NCBI GenBank assembly: GCA_026770585.1
Contig: MU646647.1
Span: 288,759-300,598 of the forward strand
DNA from: Baffinella frigidus
Taxonomy: Eukaryota > Cryptophyceae > Cryptomonadales > Baffinellaceae
DNA length: 11,840 nucleotides
Reading direction: 5' to 3'
Made by a program: the position numbers and the translations under genes. Below are positions 1 through 9,900 of this stretch, piece after piece. Numbering within the stretch: the stretch's first letter is position 1; each line of letters begins with the position of its first letter. The notes below the pieces were generated by a model, which saw nothing but the letters and a program-made list of their open reading frames with translations, did no database searches and was not told the DNA's origin.

Positions 1-173
1 CCTACCCTGCAACACCCTACCTACCCTACCCACAACCAACCTACCCTGCAACACCCTACCTACCCTACCCAAACCTTACCTACCCTGCAACACCCCACCT
101 ACCCTACCCACAACCAACCTACCCTGCAACACCCTACCTGCCCTACCCGAACTCTACCTATCCTGCAACACCC
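1..173. repeat. 39-bp minisatellite, 4.4 units
   Basis: Units start at 1, 40, 79, 118 and 157, each beginning CCTACCCTGCAACACC. The first, second and fourth carry the next TACCTACCCTACC stretch with few changes; the last nine bases vary most. The fifth unit stops at 173, where GGCGGCGCC begins. C-rich on this strand, that is, related to degenerate CCCTA repeats. Confidence 0.95.
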
Positions 174-202
174 GGCGGCGCCAAAATGCAGGGGTTCAGG
201 GC

Positions 203-275
203 TTAGGGTTTGACCTCTTCGCGCTTAGGGGTGATGACGATCAGGCGCATCTTTGCGATGTCTGCGTCCGTCAGC
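203..275 (-). CDS. Exon 9, terminal exon with stop TAA
   Basis: Acceptor CAACACAG before GCTGACG; one base completes glycine, then LTDADIAKMRLIVI and TPKREEVKP, then TAA at 203-205. The reading is compact and has mixed charge, unlike the Arg-Glu or Ser-Leu repeats that the GA tracts give in every frame. The 3' untranslated region would run left into the 39-bp minisatellite. I see no AATAAA signal. Confidence 0.62.
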
Positions 276-520
276 CTGTGTTGGTGTTTCGTGTTTGAGA
301 GAGATGGAGAGAGGGAGAGGGAGGGAAAGAGAGAGAGAGAGAGAGAGAGCGAGCGAGAGAGAGAGAGAGAGAGAGAGCGAGAGCGAGAGCGAGAGAGAGA
401 GAGGGAGAGAGAGCGAGCGAGAGAAAGAGAGCGAGAGAGGGAGAGCGAGAGAGAGAGAGAAAGAGAGAGCGAGGCAGAGAGAGGGAGAGAGCGAGAGAGA
501 GAGAGAGTGTGTGTGTATGA

Positions 521-551
<31 letters not shown>

Positions 552-748
552 CGAGCGAGAGAGAGCGAGACGGACAGACAGACAGACAGATTGAGAGAGA
601 GAGAGAGAGAGCGCGCGCGCTCGCGAGAGAGGTGAGACCAAATAGACTGGGACAGAACAAGATAACGATCAGGCGCATCTTTGCCATGTCTGCGTCCGTC
701 AGCCTGCGTTCGTGTTTCGTGTTTGACAGAGAGAGAGAGAGCGAGAGC

Positions 749-780
<32 letters not shown>

Positions 781-876
781 GAGTGAGTGAGCGAGGGAGA
801 GAGAGAGAGCGAGCGAGAGAGTGAGATAGAGAGAGTGACAGAGAGAGAGAGAGAGAGAGCGAGAGCGAGAGAGAGC

Positions 877-916
<40 letters not shown>

Positions 917-3900
917 TAGAGAGCGCACGCGAGAGAGAGCGAGCGAGAGAGAGAGAGAGTTTGGGTTTTAGGGTTTGGGATTCAGGGTTTGGGGTTTGGG
1001 GGTTGGGGTTTGGGATCTGGGGTTTGGGGTTTGGGGTTTGGGGGTTTGGGATTCGGGATTCGGATTTCAGGTTTCGTATTTCGAATTTCGGGTTTTGGGT
1101 TTCGGGTTTCGGGTTTCGATTTTCGTGCTTCGGATTTCGGGTTTTGGGTTTTGGGTTTTGGGCTCCGTGTTTCGTGTTTCGTGTTTCGTGTTTCGGGTTT
1201 CAGATTTAGGGCTTCGGGTCTCAGGTCTCGGGTCTCGTGTTTCGTGTTTCGTGTTTCGTGTTTCGGGCTTCGGCTTCCGGGTTTTGTGTCTCGGATTTCG
1301 TGTTTCGTGTTTCGTGTTTCGTGTTTCGTGTTTCGTGTTTCGATTTTCGTGTTTCGTGCTTCTTGTTTCGTTTTTTGTTTTTCGTTTTTTCGTTTTTCGT
1401 TTTTCGGGTTTCGGTTTTCGGGTTTCGGGTTTCGGTTTCGGGTTTCGGGTTCAAGGTACCCTGCGTTGAGCTTCTGCACCTCCTCATCCTGCTCGTCCTC
1501 CGAGTAATCTTCCTCCTCCTTTAGGGTTTGGGGTTTGGGGTTTAGGGCTTAGGGTTTGGGGTTTAGGGTTTAGGGTGTGGGGTTTGGGGTTTATGGTTCA
1601 TGGTTTAGGGTTTAGGGTTTGTGTTTGGGGTTTGGGGTTTAGGGTTTCTGGATTCTAGTTACCGGTTTCGGGTTTAGGTTTGCGGGTTTGCGGGTTTAGG
1701 GTTTGGGGTTCAGGGATTAGGGTTTCGGGTTTACGGGCTAGGGGATAGGGGTTGGGTTTCAGGTTTTAGGGTTTGGAGATGAGGATTTGGCCCCCTCTTT
1801 AGGGATTGGGGATAAGGGGTTGGAATCAGCTGAGCTTATTCCAGCTTATTCCAGAGACCTTCACGCTGGAGGCATGACGCATGACGTGAAATGCTTTTTA
1901 TGCAGATCTTTTCTACGGAAAGGCGTGTCGTTGGGTCAAGTTGGGAGCATTTAAAACCTCAAGGACCTCAAGGACCATGAGAAAGCATCTCCCCTTGGAA
2001 GGGTTTCATATTCCCGTAATGCGACGCATTGCGGGTTTGAAGAAATTAATAGCGGCGCAACCTATAATTAGTTTTGTAAAGTAACTCGTTCCTGGTACAA
2101 ATCATAAAACAAGACCTCGTTTAAAAAGGAATTGGAGCCCTTTTTAGTTTTAAATGGACCTTGTTTTATCATTTGTACCAGAACGTGTTGCTTTACAAAA
2201 CTAATTATAGGTTGCGCCGCTATTAAAATGGTTCATCAAGTCTCTTCATCCAGGCAGTAGGGTTCAGAGGTCGTGCTATGTGCTCAACAAGCAGTGCGTT
2301 CCCCTCCCTCCACAAGCCCTCAGAGTGGGAGTAAATCGCCCTCGTCAATCCCCTTGATTCGTGCTGGAGTTCGCCGGAATCCGGCGACCTGTGGTACAAA
2401 TCAGGGGTCCCGACAAAGAGGATTTGCTCCCACTCCGATGGCTGACTGAATGTGAGCTTTCCGCGGTCGAGCAGGGAGGGCCGCCAGCCACCAGAAGTGA
2501 ACCAGACCGCGATATGGAGACATGTGGGCAATTTCACCAAGGGATAAACCCTGAGGGTTTATCACCCAGGGGGAATCAACTTTTGCGATCGCTCGATTTG
2601 GTTCACTTCCCGTGGCTGGTGGGGGAAGAGCACCTCTTCCGCGCTGACCCCCCTGACGAGGATCTGCCCGACCTGCAAAACACCCCCTTCTCATCAGCGG
2701 CGCGGCGCGGCGGGAGGGCAGGTGGGGGCGGGGGGGACGGGGGTGAAGAGCGAGATTTGGCGGGAAGTCAAGGGGCAGGGACCGCGTCGCAGGCTGCTTG
2801 TGCGGCCTCGAACTCCTCGAAGAAGCGCTCATAAGGCGTCAGCGTCTTTGCTTTTTTTTCTTGCGCGGGGTTGGCGTCCGGCGTCGCCGGCTTGCTCTTC
2901 TTCGGCATGGGCGCGAGTGGCGTTCCTCGGGGCGTGAAGTACCGGGATCCTTGTTCCCCGGAGCGGGGTTGCTTTTGACGGGGGGCGGGGGCGGAGGAGG
3001 GGGAGAACAGGGTGTTGGGGTCAGTGAGTTCACTGGCCGCGAGCCAGGTTCGAAGCTCATTCGCATATGCCTGTAGTGAAGCCTCTCGAGCGGCCATGTT
3101 TTTTTAGGTTGGAATTGACCAGTTTCAGTGAAACTGGTCAAATTCACCGGGAAATTAAAACCTGAAAGGACCTAAAGGGCTTTTTTGGGCCAAAGCACCA
3201 AAGCACCATGTTGGGAGCATTCAAAACCTAAAGTGCGTGCTGTCCGACGTTCAGTAAAGCTCCAATAGCTCCAAGAGTCAAAATTGTGGTCCCGGTGTGT
3301 GTGTGAGTATGGGAACCAGTTGGTATCCCTTCACATGCCCGATTGCGGATACACTTTAGCCGGTTTCTGCTGCGATCTCATGTGGAAACACTTGTAATTT
3401 ATAAACTGGATTCAATGAAATATACTACATAGAACGGTCTTTATTAGTAATATCAAAGCAAACGTGTAGTAATTTTGATTGAAACCAAGTTTATAAATTA
3501 TCAGTGTTTCCATGTGAGAACCTCAGCACCGGGGGGCTTGATCTGATCCGAAAGGAAGCATGGCTTTTCTGCAGAACATTTATTCGAAACGGACACGAAA
3601 AACCTTCTGTGACTCCTTTATTATGGCGTCTAAAATCCAATCTTAAAAGGGAATCGAGAAAATGCTGACGGCTAAAACCCCCCGCTACAAGTAGCCACGA
3701 GGTTTTTTGGGCCACGAACCGGGAAAACCCCGTGGCTGTTTTCAATCCGGGAGCCAAAAGAGGGAATTCTTATCCACACCGGATAAGGACATATGTAAGA
3801 GGTTAGGTGGCTAAAGTGGACACCTCCACTTTACCACCGAAATGGGTAGGATCGAGGAGCTCATCCATGGATTGTTCCCATCTCCTCAAGAGTGAGGTGG

Positions 3901-6900
3901 GCGTGGCCTTCGATGTGAGTGTAATACAAAGCACCAAAGCACCGTCACTTTGGTGCTTTGGTGCTTTGGTGCTTTGCATTATCCCTTAAGTGGCCATGCC
4001 CTCAAATTTGTGGGCCAAGAGGTCCTAGGCAGGTCCTAAGGCCCTACCGTAGGGCGATAAGCCTACTGGCCACTTAAGGGATACCCACATCGCATCTCAC
4101 GCCCACCTCAGTGCTTTACACCACTAAAGGACCTAGAGAGATCACTACAGGGGGACCTCGCTCATAAGAAGGCGCACCCCCCTAGGACCCTACAGTAGGG
4201 CTATGCGTAGGGCAATATGGTTGTCCTAGGGGGGGGGGCGGTTTCTTATGAGCGAGGTACCCCTGTAGAGAGATGGGAACAATCTACGCCTGGACAATTT
4301 TATTACTCTCGATACAGGCCCTAGGTAGGCCCTCGAGCCTTGCGTTGAGTCATACAAAAGTTATGAGCCTTGAGAAACGTCCTGGACTACCTATCACCAA
4401 CGGGGCTCACCCCGAATACAGTCGACCTAACCAATGCCACAGGCCACCTCCAGCGGACCCCTTAGCCTACGGTAGGAAGTCCCCCTCCTCCTGCGATGTT
4501 TAAAACAAAAAGGTCTTTAAAAGTCGTAGGAGGGGGGCTCCTACCGTAGGCAATCCGTAGGCTCTGTGTACCGCGCTGGCTTTAGCTTTTCAGATGATCA
4601 CGCCCCGAGTCGGGCTCGTCCAGGAAATTGTTGACTTGTTCGTCCTGGACTACCGATCACCAGAAGCTGTGATGGGGGCCCATTGGGTGGTCCTCCAGCG
4701 GCTTTCAAAACACCCATAGAACACCCAAGCTGTTTCACGCATGCAGCGTCGCGAGAGAGACCGTTAGGTCCTGTAGGTTCTTCGCGCTCCCAACATAGGC
4801 GGACACTGGAACTTGTTCTGCAGAAAAGCCATGCTTCCTTTCGGATCACATCAAGCCCCCCTCCCCTGTACAGAGGATCGCGGCAGAACCGGCTAAAGGG
4901 TATCCTCATCGGGCATGTGAAGGTTCCAAAGAGGAACGCGCTCTCTCTCACACACTCAGGATAAAGCAAGTCGGCTGAACATTCATTACTCCCAACACGA
5001 GCCTCCAGGCGTAGTCCAGCTTGATTCCGTTAATTCCGATTTATTAAACAGGATTGTCGGTGTCAGCCCACGCCATCCCCAAGCACGCACCAGGTCTGCC
5101 GTACTCACCCACACTTATGAGCAGAGGATGAGCCCACCTCGGGGCGTTAGGTCGACTGTATTCGGGGTGAGCCCCGAGTTGAGGGATACATGTTGTGCCC
5201 CGAGGCGGGCTCGTCCTGGACTACCTATCACCAGAAGCTGTGATGGGGGCCCATTGGGTGGTCCTCTAGCCGTTTTCGTTCCAGGTTCACCTGCCAGTTG
5301 GGCTTGGGGGTTAGGGGAAGGGGTTAAAGATTAGCTATTGTGGGGCCCGGTTGAGTGGCCCACTAGCCGTTTTCGTTCCAGGCTCAACTGCCAGTTGGGC
5401 GTAGGGGTTAGGGCGTAGGGGTTAGGGCGTAGGGGTTAGGGCGTAGGGGTTAGAGGTTAGCTGTGGGGCCCGGTTGAGTGGTCCTTCAGCGGCTTTCTTT
5501 CCAGGATCAACTGCCATTCGCACACGTCTGTTTTGTCAGTTTTCTCCCACGACCGGATTCTTTCTGTTTCTAGCTATGCCTGAGTTAAAGGGACATTGGG
5601 TGGTCCTCTAGCCGTTTTCGTTCCAGGCTTAACTGCCAGTTGGGCTTGGGGGTTAGGGCGTAGGGGTTAGGGCGTAGGGGTTAGGGCGTAGGGGTTAGGA
5701 CGTAGGGGTTAGAGGTGAGCTGTTGAGGGCCCCCGTTGAGTAGTCCTCCAGCTGTTTTCGTTCCAGGCTCAACTGCCATTTGGCTAGATGGACCGTTATG
5801 CGAATTGACAAATATTGCCCGCCCTACACGGCCCTGTCCCCCTCATTTCGGAATTTCGATTCTTTAGGCGTGGACAATAGGGGTACGTGAAATTTAAGAA
5901 CACGCTCCCTACGCTAGGCCGATCAGCTCCCTAGGAGCTTAGGAGCTTAGGGTGATGAACCTCACTTTGTAACAGAGGCGCACCTCGATTCGTAGGTGAC
6001 AACTGTGCGCCCCATCCATCTTCCAGACTGCGATCGACACTCCTCCACACAGCGGACTTCCAAGGGATTTTGGATAACCCATACGCGACAGGAGACAAGA
6101 CCCTACGGTAGGCGATCCGTAGGTAGGGGGGGGTGCATACGGATAAGGTAACGGAAAGGTGGCCCGAAAGGGGGGGGGGCGCACCTCGATTCGTAGGTGA
6201 CAACTGTGCACCCCATCCATCTTTCGGGTCGCGATCGACACTTTCGTGCTATCTTACGGGTGAAATATGCTATCTTAGCCTCTGCATAGCTTTACCACAG
6301 CACACACCCCACCCCTCAAATAGCAAAAAGGTGATGTACATGGAGTCTGGTTCCATATGAGGGCTGGGCGCACCTCGATTCGTAGTAGTGGACTGCTACG
6401 AACCAGCTCCAACACCCCCACACCCAAATGTCCGTATGCGGGCTTACGTTTCAGGAGTTTGGGGTGTGGGGTTTGGGGTTAGGGGTTACCTCGATTCGTA
6501 GGTGACTACTTTGCCCCCCATCCATCTTCCAGATCGTGAGAGAGACGTTGGAGTCCACGAACCCTAAGCCAGGTCTACAATCATTTTCGCAGTTTCCAAC
6601 CCTAACCCCTAACCCCCGACCCCAAAATCCGTCAACCGTAAACACGCTCTTTACTGTAGGCCAATACCTAGGCGCCTAGGGTGGTCCCAGGGGGGAGGCG
6701 CACCTCGATTCGTAGTAGTGGACTGCTACGAACCAGCTCCAACACACCCACACCCAAATGTCCGTATGTGGGCTTACGTTTCAGGAGTCTGGGGTTCGGG
6801 GTTTGGGGTTTGGGGTTTGGGGTTACCTCGATTCGTAGGTGACTACTGTGCCCCCCAGCCATCTTTCGGACCGTGAGAGACACTTTGGAGTTGACTGGCC

Positions 6901-9900
6901 CGCGAATCAGCCGCCCCGCCTCCTCCAAATCCATGCCTGCTTGGGGTTTCGGGTTACCGTTACCCTAGACCGTAATCCACTGTTACTTCTTAAGTTAACA
7001 GAGGTTCCACTTTTGCTTTGAGACGTTCCACTCTCGACTTTTGTCTCGGTGGGCCGCGCTCAAGATCCTGAACGGCAGTCGAGAAGCAAGAGGAGTCCCT
7101 AAACATTAGTAATTTGGGGATCATGCACGGCTTGGGTTTTGGGTTTTGGGGTTTCATGTTTCGGGGTTTCGGGTTTGGGGGGTCTCCCCTATAGGGGTGC
7201 CGGTTCGAGAGAATGTGAAGGATCGCCGGGAGATAATCTAGCTCCGCCTGAGTTTTATTCTGGCTCGTCCTTTGGGTTCTGGGGTTCTCGCCTATAGGGG
7301 CCCCCAAAACCCAAACCGTAACCCTAAACCGTTACCCTAAACCGTAATCCCTAAACCTTAGTAATTTGGGGATCATGCATGGCTTGGGGTTTGGGGTTTT
7401 GGGGTTTCATGTTTCGGGGTTTCGGGTTTAGGGGTCCTCGCCCATAGGGCTCCCGTTCACTTACTTTGTTACGGTTTTCGGGTTTCGGTTTTCGGGTTTC
7501 GGGTTTCATGTTTCGGGGTTTCGGGTTTGGGGGTTCTCGCCTATAGGGGTGCCGGTTCGAGGGAATGTGAGGGCTTGCCGGGAGATAATCTAGCCCTGCC
7601 TGCGTTTCATTCTGGCCCGTCCTTGAAATTATCTCAGAACAGAAAGCCAGTTCAAAAGGGCGAATGTAAAAAGCCTGTAAGACGAGCCAGAATGAAACTC
7701 AGACAGAGCTAGATAACAACGGGTTTGTGAGAGAGACTTTGGAGATAGTAACAGGGTTTGGGGGTTCTCGCCTATAGGGGTGCCGTTCACCGCCACCACC
7801 ATATCCCCGTTGTCCACCTGATGTAGGGTTTGGGGTTCGAGGTTTGGGTTTTGGGGTTTGGGTTTTTGGGTTTTTGGGTTTTGGGGTTTGGGGTTTGGGG
7901 TTTTGGGTTTCAGTTTTTGGGTTTAGGGTTAAGGGGTTAGGGTTCAGGGTTTAGGGTTTAGGGTGCTTTGAGTTTTGGGTTTCGGGTTTAGGGTTCAGGG
8001 TTTAGGGTTCAGGGTTGAGGGTTGAGGGTTGAGGGTTTAGGGTTTAGGGTTCAGGGTTCAGGGTTCAGGGTTCAGGTTTTTTTGGGATGGACCTGCCCGC
8101 TCTTATGTGCCGTGCCTTCCAAATGCTGTTTGTCCACCACCACCCCGTCATCCTCTGTTCAGGGTACAGGGTACAGGGTTTCAGGGTTTAGGGTTTCGGG
8201 TCCTATCAGGGTTCAGGGTTCAGAGTTTCAGGGTTAAGGGTTTCGGGTGCTATCAGGGTTTAGGGTTGTGGGTTCAGGGTTCAGGGTTTAGGATTCAGGG
8301 TTTGGGGTTTGGGGTTTAAGGTTTAGGGTTTAGGGGTTTGGGTTTAGGGTTTGGGGTTTATGGTTTAGGGTTTGGGGTCTAGGTTCTAGGGTCTAGGGTT
8401 TAGTGGTTTGGGGTCTAGGGTTTAGGGTTAGGGGTTTAGGGTTTGAGGTCTAGGGTTTAGGGTTAGGGGTTTAGGGTTTAGGGTTTAGGGTTTAGGGTTT
8501 AGGGTTTGGGGGTTAGGGTTTAGGGTTTAGGGTTTGGGGGTTAGGGTTTAAGGTTTAGGGTTTGGGGGTTAGGGTTTAAAGTTTAGGGTTTGGGGTTTAG
8601 GGTTCCCTGCGCGCCGGGGGCCAGCTCCTCTGTCAACAATATGATTTAGGGTTTAGGGTTTAAGATTTAGGGTTTAAGGTTTAGGGTTTGGGGTTTAGGG
8701 TCCAGGGTCTAGGATTTAAGGTTTAGGGCCTAGGGTTTGGGGTTCAGGGTTGAGGGTTCAGGGTTTAGGGTTTAGGGTCTAGGGTCTAGGGTTTAGGGTG
8801 TAGGCTCACCTCGTGACGCTGCGGCCTCCAACCTCGCTAACGCAATCTGGCCTGTCTAGGGTTTAGTGTTCGAATCTAGGTGCTGCTTCTATACCACGCA
8901 CGTAGTACGAAAAAAAGGGGGGGAAAGAAAAAAGACCACACGAAGAAATAAGAAGAAAAAGTACAAGACGTCTTGTACATTTTCTGTACATTTTCTCATA
9001 AGAAGAAAAAGTAAAGGAGGAAGAACACGGGGGCGCACCTGGGTTTAGGGTTTAGGGTCTAGGGTCTAGGGTTAAGGGTTTAGGCGCACCTCGTGCCGCC
9101 GCAGCCTCCAACCTCGCTAACGCAATTGGCATTTAGGGTTTAGGGTTAAAGGTTTAGGGTTAAGGGTTTAGGGTTAGTGCTGGCTGGCTGGCTGGCTCGG
9201 TACAGGTCGGTCAAGGATCTAGGGTCTAGGGTCTAGGGTCCAGGGTTGAGGGTTGAGGGTTTAGCGTTCAGGTTTTAGGTTCTAGGGTTCAGCGTTTAGG
9301 GTTTAGGGTTTAGGTGCACCTCGTGCTGCCGCGGCCTCCAACCTCGCTAACGCAATCTGTCCTTTCAGGACCGCCAACGGCGATTTGGCGCCCCTATTTT
9401 CCGAGGGATTAGGGGTTAGGCTTTGGGTTTAGGGTTTGGGGTTTGGGGTGAATCACAATCAGGCCCTTCAAGATCGCCAACGGCGACTTGGCGCCCCTGT
9501 TTCCCCAGGATTGGGATTAGGGTTTCGAGCTGAACTTTGGGGGCGTGGTTTGGGTTTAGGGTTCGTGGTTCCTCCAACCTCGCTAATGCAATTTGTCCTT
9601 TCAGGACGGCCAACGGCGATTTGGCGCCCCTGTTTCCGCAGGGGTTTGAGGTTAGTGTTTCGAGCTGAACTTTGGGGGTTTGGGTTTAGGGTTCGTGGTT
9701 CCTCCAACTTCGCTATCGCAATTTGTCCTTTCATGGCCGCCAACGGCGATTTGGCTCCCCTATTTCCGCAGGGGTTTGGGGTTAGTGTTTGGTTTTAGGG
9801 TTTGGGGTTTGGGGTTTGGGGTGAATCGCAATCTGGGCTTTCAGGACCGCCAACGGCGACCGTGTTTCCGAGGGATTAGGGTTTGGGGTTTGGGGTTTGG

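Larger units (their letters stand above)
3320..4930. repeat. Large inverted repeat, about 1.6-1.7 kb, with interrupted left arm
   Basis: Left arm parts 3330-3377 (TTCACATGCCCGAT, TTTAGCCGGTT) and 3531-3578 (GGGGGGCTTGATCTGATCC, TTTTCTGCAGAACA) are matched in reverse order by 4875-4922 and 4814-4860. Weaker pairing goes on outward to about 3208 and 5003. The left arm is split by a small foldback element at 3372-3529; the right arm is not. The interior is full of further inverted repeats. It may be a foldback transposon or a nest of MITEs. Open frames sharing LQKSHASFRI in both arms are a by-product of the repeat. Confidence 0.75.

Noticed and set aside
1-173. CRISPR-like array of regularly spaced units
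   Set aside because: The 39-bp units are contiguous with only slight variation and no unique spacers; it is a minisatellite in eukaryotic DNA.
203-928. Long Ser/Leu/Arg-rich minus-strand open frame (241 codons) and its overlapping Arg/Glu plus-strand frames
   Set aside because: They are translations of the GA/GAGC microsatellite, open in several frames and on both strands at once. Only the last 24 codons (exon 9) show a non-repeat pattern.
975-1524. Open frames rich in GFRVSGFGF or in KPETRNPK
   Set aside because: Heptamer repeat products: seven-base periodicity gives open frames on both strands. The same explains the GLGFRVQG- and NPKPQTLNP-type frames at 8022-8319, 9416-9928 and 11564-11779.
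2223-2834. Three overlapping open frames on both strands of 76-157 codons
   Set aside because: They cross two imperfect inverted repeats, share mirrored content and show no recognisable domain or codon bias. I could not choose one.
3491-4969. Open frames sharing the LQKSHASFRI string, and the minus-strand counterpart
   Set aside because: The shared string comes from the arms of the large inverted repeat, not from homologous proteins.
5515-5585. Possible tRNA or small RNA in the odd third minisatellite unit
   Set aside because: No cloverleaf, A-box or B-box pattern could be found by eye here or elsewhere in the window.
8155-8805. A true chromosome end
   Set aside because: The TTTAGGG array is degenerate, has at most five perfect units in a row, and is flanked by unique sequence and exons on both sides.
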